Notes under the pieces: model-generated | The model's input: the letters and a program-made list of their open reading frames with translations, nothing else | What the model was told of the DNA's origin: nothing | Databases searched by the model: none | From: Rhizophagus irregularis | Lineage: Eukaryota; Glomeromycota; Glomeromycetes; Glomerales; Glomeraceae | DNA length: 64,000 bases | Assembly: GCF_026210795.1 (NCBI RefSeq) | Contig: NC_089452.1 | Span: 2,666,001-2,730,000, forward strand | Reading direction: 5' to 3' | Position numbers and translations under genes: made by a program | In this document: one piece after another, positions 12,701 to 23,566 of the stretch | Position numbering within the stretch: position 1 is the stretch's first letter | How the letters are laid out: every line of letters begins with the position of its first letter

Positions 12701-13803
12701 TCCGTATTCTTTATAGTTAAGACCCGCTTGATTTGCAAGTCATCTAATCCAATTCCGGTTAATGAAATTTTAATCGGAAATATGGTTTTTTTTAAACCGA
12801 TTTTTAAAATTTTTTCCTTTTCTTTCGAACTGATCTGAATTTTTTCGGTTTCCTTTTTTTTAATTTTCATTTTTTTTTCTTGAACCGATCTTTACTTTCA
12901 GTTCTTTCTTTTCTTTTTTTTAAAAAATTTTCATTTTTTTTTCCTTTTTCTTTTTCGGTTTTGTTTTTTTTCCAAACTGTATTTTTTTTTGTTTTTCCAA
13001 AACCGAAAAATTGTTATATTTTTTTTTTAATTAATCCTATTGTTTTGGTCTTTTAAGACTGATTTTTTTTTGAATTTTTTTTTCGGTGTTTTTTGCCCTT
13101 TTTTTTCAGAATTTTTTCAGTACTTTCGATTCTTTTTTTTTCAAAAATTTCTCTTTTTAAACCGATTTCTTTATCCTTTTTCTTTTCCCCAAATTTTTTT
13201 TTCAATGTTTTTTTTTTTCTTTCGAATTTTTTTTCATTTTCGGTTTCTTTTTTTCAACCCGATTTTTCTCTTTAATTTTTTTTCGTTTTTTATTTTTTGT
13301 TTTCGGTTTTTTTCCGGTTGGCTTTTTTCCAATCCGAAAATTTTTTCCCCTTTTCCTTTTTCGGTTTGGCTTTTTTTTTCGAACCGAATTTTTTTTTCCC
13401 GAATACATTCTTACACATTTAGGTTTGGATCAGTGATCGGATAGATCTGCGGCGCCGCGGCAATTGCCTTTTTTCCAGAAGATGTAATTTTTTTTAAATC
13501 TACAATGGAATTTTTTTAAAATAAATCATAAATTTCACAGTGCCACAAACATTTGTTTCGTGTGAAAAATAAAATTTGCATTCAATAATAATATTTCATA
13601 TACTGCATAACACTTGCACACAATTCGTATAAGCATGAATTGTATAATTTATTACATTTATTTTCTACTAATACCATCATAATAATAGTAAAAAACTAGA
13701 CCTATTCACACTGTATGGCAAATAAAATATAAGTGTGTTATTATTACTCTCTTACTTGATGGGCAAGTATCATCCCCGCCGCAACGCGACGGGTTACGCC
13801 TAG
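12701..13803 (+). mobile_element. Non-coding repeat element, copy B (Helitron-like ends)
   Basis: Second copy of the element at 5698-6906, same orientation, with the same left end, pyrimidine-rich core, terminal hairpins and closing CTAG. Its 3' end has a GC hairpin (CCCGCCGCAACGCGACGGG) about 6 nt before CTAG. It sits 150 bp upstream of the start of the Sel1-kinase gene, so it may contribute to that promoter. Copy A lies at a similar distance upstream of the F-box pseudogene. F-rich ORFs inside are artefacts. Confidence 0.55.
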
Positions 13804-14968
13804 CATCTTAACTAAAATAGAAGTTACACCAAAAAAAATATATATTCGGATCATTTTTTTCCACTAGTGATAATGTAGAATAATGTGTCGATCACTTGAA
13901 CAGTGACAGAAACCATATTAAAGGTTATTAATTTAGAACTTTTACTCATTCTTTATTGCATTCAACTGTATTTTTCCTTTATTTCATAATATTTATAATC
14001 GTTTTTTGGAATTTTTTTTTATTAGAGATAGAGAAATATCAAACAAAGACGCTTTACAACCAAAGTGAAATATTTTTAAAGTTTTAGTTTTTTTGATAAA
14101 AGTTAAGCGTCAGAACGGTGTTACTCTATACAAATTTTTATGAAGTTAGAAGACGTTTATGTATTGTAAAGAAGAAATTCTTTACCTTCGAAAGTGTCTG
14201 CGAGTGGCGCAGGATACAGAGAAGGTAATCGACGGTGATATTGATTTCTTATTTTTGTTAGGCATAAAAAAACCTTATTTTGTTCAGATTTAATTTTTAA
14301 TATAAATTTTCTAACGTACCTGATTAATTTTTTTGTTTACCAGATAAAGATAACCTTTTGAGTTTTGACGTTCTTTAACATCCTTCAACGTTTTTTAACA
14401 ATCTTTAACATTTAACATTTTTTAACGCCTTTTCTTTTTCTTCAGTTAAACTTTTAAAGGTAAGCTGTTTTCTTTTTTTTTTGCTATTGTTCCCTAATTA
14501 CTCATTTCTTTTTTGTAGATTTTTTAACTTTGGTATTTCAATAAATGGTAAGTTTCAAGTTTTTCAGAATTTTAGAAGCCTAGTTTCTTTACAGTGACTA
14601 TTAACTAGTTTTTTTTTTCATTTTTTCATTTGGGTTTCTTCTGTTTTGGTTGGGTTTTTCTTTGGACTTCTTCTCTGGATTTCTTCTTGGATTTCTTTGG
14701 GTTTCTTTCTCGGGTCTTTTCTTGGATTTTCTCTTGGGTTTCATTGGGTTTCTTTTTGAATTTTTTTTTTTGGTTTTTTTTCAGATTTCCTTTCGTGTTT
14801 CTTCTTTGAGTTTCTTTAATTTTTCTTTGGGCTTCTTTTGGGTTTCTTCTTGGGCTCCTTTTCTTTTAGTTGGGATTTTTTATTTTCTCTATACTTTGAC
14901 TTTATGATTTCGTTTTTACTTTATGTTTGATTTTGGTTTTACTGCTCCAATTTTGGTTATTCATTTTA
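13804..14968. other. Low-complexity T/G-rich stretch
   Basis: At 14370-14430 there are short repeats of CTTTAACA and CTTTAACATTT words, and at 14635-14870 a GGGTTTCTT/GGATTTCTT array that makes an 85-codon hydrophobic ORF by composition. This is probably the upstream region of the broken gene beginning near 14969. No gene called. Confidence 0.4.
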
Positions 14969-15805
14969 GAGGTTGGAACCGGTTAAGACGGCCCTCCAAT
15001 AACCACAGGCAGCGGTTAAGTATCAATTGTCCGAATTGAGAGGACTACTCCACTCGACATGGCATACATCAGGAATTTTTTTCCGTTTAAAATCCACATG
15101 GAAATCCACATCAAATACTGTGGAAATCTAAATAGTTCTAGTATTTTCCGAATATCCTGTGACGAAACACGTGGTATTTTCGGTGTAGGATATTGGGAAT
15201 GTGTGGAATTCCACGTATTTCTGAGCAAACCCACGTGGAATTACATGGACCGACCCACCTAAAAACTTCCTGATGTACGAGGCAACAAAATCTCTTTATT
15301 CTTACTGTTATCTGGCTAACGGAGTCTCATCCTATTAGATAATTTCAAGATTATACCGGAGAAATTCATCGAAGGTCGTAATGGGCAAGGAAACTTTGAT
15401 TACGTTATAGAGCGTCGTTCAACTGGAAGAATTCTTGGCTTAATCTAAGTCAAGAGAGAAATATTTAATGAAAGGGTTCGCCCAGGTATCTAGTATACAA
15501 ATGGAATCATCTCTGAATGGTCATAAGCGCAATGCCAATGAGATGGATGATGAACAAAATGTGGATAAGGTATTTGGGATCGTGACTGATGCAAAATAAT
15601 GGTACTTCATGGAGTGCACTTCAGGTGGAGAGGGGAAGTTTTCGTTTAAGCTTTCTGAGCCTGTATTTATCGTATATAAAAGTAACAATCTGCATATTAT
15701 GGTGGAAGAAGTCTTAAACCGTATCGTGCCTGAGACTTTTCATTATTTAAGTCAGCAACATGAAAAAACGGGAAACACATCGATACTTGGACTCGGATCA
15801 TCATA
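14969..15805 (+). pseudogene. Crinkler-like (CRN) C-terminal domain relic, MITE-interrupted
   Basis: Coding sense begins after an acceptor-like ...TTTTAG near 14970 (QAAVKYQLSELRGLLHST), is interrupted by the MITE at 15067-15275, then resumes. Recognisable pieces are FKIIPEKFIEGRNGQGNFDY, RRSTGRILGLI followed by a stop, then in another frame NVDKVFGIVTDAK, stop, and WYFMECTSGGEGKFSFKLSE. These resemble a domain I associate with the large Crinkler-type families of Rhizophagus; that is recollection, not a search. At least two stops and two frameshifts show that it is dead. Confidence 0.5.
15067..15275. mobile_element. 209-bp MITE, Tc1/mariner-like TA insertion
   Basis: Terminal inverted repeats CATCAGGAA.TTTTT (left from 15067; right, as the reverse complement, ending 15275) are flanked by TA on both sides (15065-15066, 15276-15277). 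The interior is rich in CCACGTGG-like and CCACATGG-like words. It lies in the middle of the Crinkler-like relic. The TA could also be read as part of the TIR, so the superfamily is uncertain. Confidence 0.55.
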
Positions 15806-16227
15806 AGTTCACACACTTTCAGAAAGGTCCACTTGTTGAATTGCTTCGAGGAGTCTCGATGAATACAGTAAACTTGAAGCTGATTTTTGACACGAATAGC
15901 TAAAGCAGTCTTGATCATTACAAGGGGAATATTTTCCGTTGTCATTAACATACTAAGTACCGCTCCATTGTTTTCAAGTGCTGGTGTTTTGTACATTTCA
16001 CGTATACATTTTTTTGAGGTATAAGATATCGTTAAAATTTTTTACTCGTAAACATAAGTCCTTTAAATATTAATTAACATTATAAATCACTGCGGACTGA
16101 TAATAAATTTAATTAATTAAAATTAAAGTCAATCGTATTTATTTAAAAAGGAAATAATAATATATATATATATAATAATGAAATAAACCTTCATAAATAA
16201 TATTGATTACATTTATTCTACTTTATT
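15806..16227. other. Intergenic, 3' side of F-box gene
   Basis: Includes a (TA)n run near 16160-16175. The minus-strand ORF at 15697-15996 is mostly a shadow of the relic to its left. No gene called. Confidence 0.4.
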
Positions 16228-17667
16228 CTACACACAATTCGACCCTTTTATTATACCTTCATTAATGTACCTTCTAATAATTAACATGTGATCTCTTGTA
16301 ATATAACTTTCATGAGTGATTCCAAAATAAAGTAAATTAATATTTCGAATTCTACAACTTTCAAAAAATAATTCAAAAGAATCAGTTGAAAATTTCCAAT
16401 CCCCACTTAATGATATATAAATTAAAGATTTTGGAGAAAATTCAGTTAAAATATTTAATAATTCATCACCAAAATTATAATTTTCATTCACAAGAATATT
16501 TAAACTATCAAATTCTATACGTGATAAATTTCTACAATTTAATAATAATGATTTTATATGAATAAAATCTTTAGGTTCAATATGAGTATATAATCTATTA
16601 ATCTTTGGACAATTATTAGAAATTGCTTTAATTAATAATCCAGTATTTTCAGCATTTTTATTAATAGAATTAATAATAACTTGTAAAATATTTCCTTTTG
16701 TTTTTTCAATTAATATTGCTAACTCTTCAAACCAAGATAATCCATAAAAATCAATATATTCTAATTCTGAAAATTCTGATATCATTAAATAATGTTGAAA
16801 TTCTTTAATATCACCTCTAATATTATCATTATCATAATTATAAATCGACAAATTCTTTAAATTAATAAGTGATGTTAAAAATGATGGTGAAATAATATTA
16901 AGTGAGTGTAAACAGAGATCATTTAATGTATTATACTTCCTTTTTATTGCATTGCTTAATTCTTTACAATATTCCTTCTTAATGTATTTAAAAAGTGATA
17001 ATCTTTTTAAATTTTTCTGCGCGTCAATTAACGAAATTAAACCGGGAAGATTTTGAGAACAATTATAAATCATTAATCCATTCAAATCTCTACAAATTTG
17101 TATCATTTCATAAAGAGAGTTTGGAGATACAGAATCAATACTAATATATAAATTATTTAATTGAGAAAAACATTCTTTAGCACCTGGAAATAATGATAAA
17201 GGTTGAGAAGTTTTCCATTGTAATATTTTAATATTTTTACATTGACTTACAAATAATTTATAAATTTCTTGTTCTAAAAGATTACTTTTTGTTGAATAAT
17301 CAAAATTATTTAAAATTTCATCTTTAAATATCATATCTTTAATATTATCAATAATTCCAGCTCTTGGAAATTCACAAAAACTAATATAATTAAATGATAA
17401 AGGTTTTAAAAAAATTGTTGGTGGTAATTTAATATTATTATCAAATAAAAATTGGTTTGAAGATGTTGATAAACAAGAAAGTATGATATTAAAAATCTTT
17501 TTTTCTGATTCTTTATGATTACAATACCAAGAATATTTTTTCCATAATATTGGTACTACTAAATTACACCATTCTTTACTAACTAAAAGACATGAATATA
17601 AACTTTTTTTATTTAATCGTGATTCTATTAAAATAAGGTTAAAACAATCTAAATTTAATTTTATCAT
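16228..17667 (-). CDS. F-box protein, 479 aa, single exon
   Basis: An uninterrupted minus-strand frame starts at ATG 17667. Residues 1-45 form the F-box (LNLDCFNLILIESRLNKKSL, then CLLVSKEWCNLVVPILWKK), which in this family binds Skp1 in SCF ubiquitin ligases. The rest is leucine/isoleucine-rich with irregular LRR-like spacing (LKRLSLF, LKNLSIYN, CRNLSRIEFDSLN), probably the substrate-binding part. Length and layout match the paralogue at 35709-37142; both share words such as PGLISLIDAQK and NNCPKI. The family is greatly expanded in Glomeromycotina. No intron is needed and the stop is well placed. The substrate is unknown. Confidence 0.88.
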   Translation of the reverse strand: MIKLNLDCFNLILIESRLNKKSLYSCLLVSKEWCNLVVPILWKKYSWYCNHKESEKKIFNIILSCLSTSSNQFLFDNNIKLPPTIFLKPLSFNYISFCEFPRAGIIDNIKDMIFKDEILNNFDYSTKSNLLEQEIYKLFVSQCKNIKILQWKTSQPLSLFPGAKECFSQLNNLYISIDSVSPNSLYEMIQICRDLNGLMIYNCSQNLPGLISLIDAQKNLKRLSLFKYIKKEYCKELSNAIKRKYNTLNDLCLHSLNIISPSFLTSLINLKNLSIYNYDNDNIRGDIKEFQHYLMISEFSELEYIDFYGLSWFEELAILIEKTKGNILQVIINSINKNAENTGLLIKAISNNCPKINRLYTHIEPKDFIHIKSLLLNCRNLSRIEFDSLNILVNENYNFGDELLNILTEFSPKSLIYISLSGDWKFSTDSFELFFESCRIRNINLLYFGITHESYITRDHMLIIRRYINEGIIKGSNCV

Positions 17668-18981
17668 TTTTATAAATTAAAAAGTGATTTAAAAAGTGAT
17701 TTTTTTTTTAATGTGAGTAAAAAATTCTCGATATTTAAATATTTTAAATTTTCTTATGATCCCAAAAATAGACATTCCTATAATTAATAAGTAAAGGGCC
17801 AACTTTAAATCGTTTATGGGTTAAGTTACACTACACCAGAATTTATGATTTGCCGTATTGCCGAATTATAATCGGCTAGCCTTAGTAGCCTATATTTTGC
17901 TGATCACGTAAATAATTAACAAATATTAGCCTAAATTTTCAAACACATTACACATTTACACATGCACGAAAGTCATATGATTATAATATAAGATTTCTTT
18001 TTTTAAAAAATTAGTAACGCGTTTATTAATTATGCATATATTACAAAAACTACATACTGTAATTATACTGTACAAACACCTAGAAAAATAATATAACAAA
18101 ATATATTACCCTCTATAGCTAACCGATATATTCTAAAAACTGATAAATTTAAAAATCTATCTTTTGTGCAATATAATATAAGATTTCTATTTTAAAAAAA
18201 ACTTATTTGATTCCATCATTTAAGCATACTAAGAAATATCATTTGACAATCTTATTAAGATTTTGTTGAAAACTTTCATAAGAACAATTAATTCAAGTAG
18301 GGTTTAGAACAGATTTTTGATCTCCAGATTTTAAATACAATATGTGAAGAGTATTTGTTTACGCAAGAATGTGAGAAGCCTAAAAATTGTATCAATGTAA
18401 ACATAAATAGATAAAGATGACTTTTTATTTTAAAATAAAAAAAATAAAAAAAACTCAATAATCACAACAAATTTATTTTTATTATAACAAACGAAATAAA
18501 TTAAGAGGATTGATTAAATATGCCTTAAATAAACTGCTATACTTTTTAGTATGTAGTTTTCATACGATTTTATATGAATTTTTTTCCTTCGGAATAATAA
18601 AATTAAATCAAAATAAGCTCTGCTAATAAAAAAAACAATGCTGTTAAGTACAGAAAATAAAAATCATAACTGATGACAATGTAGTCACCACACATCAACT
18701 TAATCTAGTTAGTTCTTAAGAAAAGAATTATAAATGCCACTTTTATTGTTGTTTTTCCAACTTAGACAACACATGATATAAAAAGCTTTAATTCACCAAT
18801 AAAATACATTCTGTATAATAAAGAAAATAAAGAATTAATAACTTTAATCTCAATTGTAATATTTTCTTAGGATTTACGTAACGTAAAGCCCGCAGTAGAG
18901 TATTTAAGATGCAATTCTCTATACTTCTACTATACTTCTACACATCCACCTGGTTTCACTACCGCAAAATTCCATTGTTCT
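17668..18981. other. Intergenic with a dispersed repeat
   Basis: A segment at about 17990-18190 (AGTAACGCGTTTATTA, ACACCTAGAAA, CCCTCTATA) recurs at 34575-34760 behind a poly-T run. It may be a shared 3' UTR or a retroposed 3' end on the minus strand. The rest is AT-rich and empty. Confidence 0.45.
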
Positions 18982-19207
18982 TAGGGATTGGAATCGATTA
19001 ATCGAAAATCGACAAAACATAGTAAAATCGATTCTCGAGAATCGATTCTCAGCAATTTTTTACATATAAGTTAACCTGACTTCAAAGTAATTTTTCATGC
19101 CGGCCAAGTGCTGATTATTTTTGCTGAAATTAGTAACTGATTCAAAGTCAGGTTGGTCGTCTATAAGAAAAATCTTGAAAAGATTCGATTTTCGATTCCA
19201 ATCCCTA
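18982..19207. mobile_element. 226-bp hAT-type MITE
   Basis: Terminal inverted repeats TAGGGATTGGAATCGA (left from 18982; the right end closes at 19207) are flanked by a perfect 8-bp direct repeat ATTGTTCT at 18974-18981 and 19208-19215. An 8-bp duplication and TAGGG ends fit the hAT superfamily. A second inner inverted repeat (AACCTGACTT) makes it a nested foldback. No coding capacity. A related left-end fragment lies near 61279. Confidence 0.85.
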
Positions 19208-19384
19208 ATTGTTCTAAAGTATAACGTGGTTTAACGATTTAATTAATGCGGGAAATAATTTTGCTTTATCAACTCCTGTAAAATTCCGAAAGTGAATATT
19301 TTTTATAATTTTAAGAAATGCTGCACAACTCCACCACGTACATTTATTTAACAAAGAATATTCAATTAAAGAAAAATTTGAAGA

Positions 19385-20156
19385 TTATGTTAGTGTAAAA
19401 ATTCTAGAGGTCACCTTATAAAAAATACAATTAATATTCAACCAATCTAAATCCTCATAATCCAACCCGTTTTGCAACTTATACCTAGGATCCTTATTAC
19501 AACACATTATACATGGTACTCTCCTGTCAACCGTTAAATACTCCTGAAATGCCCCTAGCATTATCCAACCATTTTTTTTCCCCAAAATTTGCTTCCACGC
19601 ATTCAAAAACCTAAACGGAACATCATCATCTCTTAGGATCAATTACCCCTTGCCAATATGTATGTCGTCCCAAAGACCTCGCCTACTCAGTCTTTCCTAC
19701 CCTGGAACCGCCATACAACACCAACGATTTATAACCAAGGCGACCAGCGCCTGCATTAAATGATGTGGAGGTAAAATCCAGTTTCTTCTCTCGAAATCCG
19801 GCACATACTCCTGAAAATCGCACTGCGGTAACGTCCAGCGTATATATTTTTTATAATTATTGAGATTGGCCAGCAACCCTCTATCTAAATTCTCTAAGGC
19901 CTGCTCGCTCGTTCTACTACGCTTTACTGCTTCCTCTATCTCATCTATTTCCTCTATCTCAACTACCTCCTCTATCTCATCAGCCTCGAACCCGCAAGCT
20001 TTTCTCTTATTACGTCCAGCATTATCGATAGAACCAGGGCCAATGTTCAATGAGAAGTCCAACTTTCTCGGCTTGCTTGATATTTTCTCTGTACTACTTT
20101 CTCACGTATTCTTTCACCGCGTTAAAATTCCTCACATTCGTATCAATATTCGGATG
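19385..20156 (-). pseudogene. Geminivirus-like Rep relic, C-terminal part (left of transposon)
   Basis: Minus strand, continuing from the fragment at 34053-34325 after the 13.9-kb insertion. Next to the breakpoint is YVRK, fitting the catalytic Tyr motif III (YxxK) of HUH-type Rep nucleases, followed at once by a stop. Further on, one reading frame (20062 to 19385) carries an acidic linker and a superfamily-3-like helicase part. The P-loop region is disrupted by a stop at 19697-19699 and a second stop near 19650. A Walker-B-like DDDVPF, WKQILG and a motif-C-like CCNKDP follow. Both parts together span about 1.04 kb, the usual Rep gene length. It is an old, inactive integrated CRESS-DNA viral sequence. 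Assignment is by motif order, not database search. Confidence 0.75.
20154..20156. repeat. Target-site duplication ATG, left
   Basis: ATG here and at 34053-34055 flank the terminal inverted repeats of the large transposon. A 3-bp duplication is usual for CACTA/EnSpm-type elements. Confidence 0.7.
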
Positions 20157-20170
20157 CCCTATGAAAAAAG
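20157..20170 (+). repeat. Left terminal inverted repeat
   Basis: CCCTATGAAAAAAG, a perfect inverted match to 34039-34052. Similarity continues weakly inward (a TTTTTGT word at the same distance from both ends). Confidence 0.85.
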
Positions 20171-21904
20171 CCTGTGTGATTTTTGTTGAAAAAACATCCA
20201 ATTAAATTCACTATGATTTCTGTATATTTGACCATACAATAATTGTGCTAAAAATTGCAATAAATCACACAATAGTTGTATGGCAATCATACAATAATCA
20301 TCCAATTTATGACCTGATTTTATATAATTATTGTCTAATTTTTGAGCCAAATTTTGGGCCGAATTTTAGGAATTATTCTGGGCCGAATTTAGAAATTATT
20401 GTGAGCCGAATTTTAGGAATTATTAGGAATTATTATGGCCGAATTTAGGAATTATTGTGGGCCGAATTATTAAGAATTATTATGGCAAATTTAGGAATTA
20501 TTGTAAGCCGAATTTAGGAATTATTGTGGGCCGAATTTTAGGAATTATGATTACAGTAAGTTAAAATTTGGTCAGTAACGATTAACGACAAGCAAATTTA
20601 TAAAGTGAAATTATGGATTTTTATTAATTTAATATACAAAATAAAACACTATATTTGATATGAATTATAAATGTAGAAAACTATAAAAAAATATAAATAT
20701 ATATATATAATAATTCATAAATAATATACTATCGCTGTATTAGATATAAACTATAAATTAAAACTATAAATGTATAAAGAAAATAAAATCAAATATTAAA
20801 GAAAGTAAAGTAAATTATTGGTATAAGTAAATTATTAATATTAAAAATAAAAAAGTATGAAGTTAGTAAAGAAAGCAAAATTAGAATTAGTAAGTAGTAT
20901 GGAAAGTAAATTGTTAGCATTTGTTAGCGTTAGTAATAATAAAAAAAAGAAAGTAAAATAAATTATTGTAAGTAAATTATTAATATTAAAAATAAAAAAG
21001 TATGAAGTTAATAAAGAAAGCAAATTAGTAAGTAGTATGGAAAGTAATTGTTAGCGTTTGTTAGCGTTAGTAATAATAAAAAAAAGTATAAAGTTAGTGA
21101 AAAAAGCAAGTTAGTAATTGAAATGTAAAAAAGTTAGAAAATAAATAAAAGGATAAAAAAAAATAAATTTTCTTACCGAAAAGAAAGTTTGAAGAAAAAA
21201 AGTTTGAAGAAAAGAAAGTTTGAAGAAAAGAAAGTTTGAAGAAAAAAAGTTTGAAGAAAAAAAAGGTTAAAAAAAATAAACAAATATTTTCTGCGTAGTG
21301 AAAAAAGTAAGTTAGTAATGTAAAAAAGTTAAAAAATAAATTCTGCGTAGTGAAAAAAGTAAGTTAGTAATGTAAAAAAGTTAAAAAATAAATAAACGAA
21401 AAGAAAAGTTTGAAGAAAAAAGAAAAAAAGTTTGAAGAAATAAAAAAATAAACAAATATTTTCTGCGTTATATTTATTATTTATTTTGATGATCAGATCA
21501 CGTGGTATAATATAATTTAATTTTAATTGGACGATCAGATCACGTGTATTATATACATAATTTTAATTGGACAATTTCTTTTATTTTCCAAACTAACCGG
21601 ATAAGTAGTGACACAAAATTTTAACTAACGAAAAATGAACTTTTAAACTTTAATTTTGTATTAGTTACAAAATTTCATTACAAAAGCAATACGACAACAC
21701 AAAAATTTACTTTATTTAAAATATATATGCATATTATGTATGTTATCTCTAATTTATGAAATAAAATAAAATATTAGTATTTGTAACTAATTAATTTCAA
21801 ATTAAATAACTTACTTTATTATTTTCGTTATAATCTAAAATAAAAATAAAAATTAATTGATTATTATAAAAAATTTTTTGTAATATAAAATGAAAAAATT
21901 AATA
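20171..21904. repeat. Left subterminal repeat region
   Basis: 20220-20330 has words such as ACAATAATTGT and ATACAATAATC in both orientations. At 20340-20560 about eight imperfect tandem units combine GCCGAATTT and GGAATTATT. At 20810-21120 two longer units (AAGTAAATTATTAATATT, TAGTAAGTAGTATGGAAAGT) are repeated. At 21175-21470 GAAAGTTTGAAGAAAA repeats run beside a duplicated TCTGCGTAGTGAAAAAAG. At 21490-21550 GATCAGATCACGTG occurs twice. CACTA-type elements use subterminal repeats as protein-binding sites; that role here is inference. No gene seen. Confidence 0.6.
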
Positions 21905-23053
21905 TTAATTATTACCTTTTCGCGGTTGATTGGAAATCCGCCCAGATTTTTTTCTTTCATTTTTTTTCTTCCCGCTCTTTTCGCTGGCATTTGTATTGCC
22001 AACGTCTGTACTATTATCATTTTTTTTCTTTCCGCTCTTTCCGCTGACATTTGTATTGGTATTGTCAACGTCTGTATTATTATCATTTTTTTTCTTTCTG
22101 CTCTTTCCGCTGACATTTGTATTGGTATCGTCAACGTCTGTATTATTATCGTTATTATCAGACTTCAAGAAAAGTTTAAAAGAGATATAACTGAAGTTAA
22201 AAATATGTTTTTAACAAAATGCTTATACTATATATATTATACCTTATCTGATAAATCATCTGCAGTTCCACTACTACTAATGACCACTTTGTTTTTAATT
22301 TTATCTCTAGTGATCACCGATTTATTCTTTTTTAAAATAACTTCCGTTTCCTTCTTCTTTAGTTTTTTTTGGTGGGCACCTTTTATAAAATTCAAAAATT
22401 AATACGTATTTATTTTTATAAATAAATATAATTCAAAAGATGAAATTATTATTTACGTTTATTGTTCATCGAGCGGCGAAATAATTCTTTGATAGCCCAA
22501 TCTCCTGTTGTTTTGGGAAAATGACTATTATTCCCTTTGAACTGAAAAAAAAATTTTGTTAAATGTATTATAAATGTATTGATTTAAAGTATGATTAATT
22601 TACAATATACTCACCTTCTCGATAATTTTTAATATTGCTCTCCTCTCCTGCTTTTCCCAGGACGTTTCAACATCGATATACGCTTCAATTAGGTCACGTA
22701 TACTTGACTAGTAAAATATATAAAAGTTAAATCCTAAAATGATAATACATGAATTATATCAACAATTACATATTTATATATTACAAACTTTGTAACCATT
22801 AAATTCCTCATTAGTCAGGTTTAAAATTTTTGCAATATTAATGTAAGCACCGGTTGGTTTGGAAATTGATACAGTTTCATCCACCACTTTTTCTAGAATT
22901 CTCTATATTTATAATTAAAACTTAATGTTAAAAAGAGATCAAACTGCAATATAAATGCTAAAATTAACTTACATTTTGTTGAACAGGAAGATCTGACGAT
23001 TTTTTTGATTGATTAAGAACGGTTATTTTATTTAATTTTTTGTTAGTAGCCAT
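21905..23053 (-). CDS. Transposon cargo gene: 255-aa basic repeat protein, 6 exons
   Basis: Exons: 23053-22973, 22902-22789, 22707-22615, 22541-22457, 22379-22243, 22162-21905. All introns are GT-AG and the phases join to one 256-codon frame starting MATNKKLNKITVLNQSKK. The N-terminal half (about 28-125) is a folded-looking, mixed-charge region (ILEKVVDETVSIS, IRDLIEAYIDVETSWEKQER). The second half is lysine-rich and ends with three tandem copies of about 20 residues (DNNTDVDNTNTNVSGKSGKK) and a basic tail. No known domain is recognised. The basic tail and its place inside the element suggest a nucleic-acid-binding accessory protein. It is transcribed away from the transposase across the repeat-rich spacer 23054-24658. 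Confidence 0.7.
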
Positions 23054-23532
23054 AACAAAAAAATCCAAATGTAATGAAGAGAAATTCAGATAGAACGAAG
23101 AAAACGAAGAAAAAAAGAATGAATTAAATTTCTCTGAATTTATATTAACTTGACGAGGTTTTTTTTAAAAAAAAAGGTAGAAACATTAGCGATTTTTCCT
23201 AAAAAGGAAAGATAAACGAATAATTTTTTTTTAAAAAAAAAGGCAGAAACATCATCGACATTTCTTAAAAAAGAAAAATACAACGATCAAATTTTTTTTC
23301 TAAAAAAAATTGATAGCGATATTGTGTACAAAAAAGGAATATAAAAGGGTTTTTATAACATCTATTTTTAGCTATTTCAACAGTTACGGTAGAGTTTTTT
23401 AAATAAAGAATAATAAAATGAATAAACGATACAAATTATTATAACAAATTATTATAATCGTGCGTGACTTAATAAAAATATGAAGATTTCACACTAGATT
23501 TAGTATTAATATTTTTTGGGAAGTTGTTTCCT

Positions 23533-23566
<34 letters not shown>

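Noticed and set aside
14650-14907. 85-aa hydrophobic ORF resembling a membrane protein
   Set aside because: Generated by a GGGTTTCTT/GGATTTCTT low-complexity repeat.
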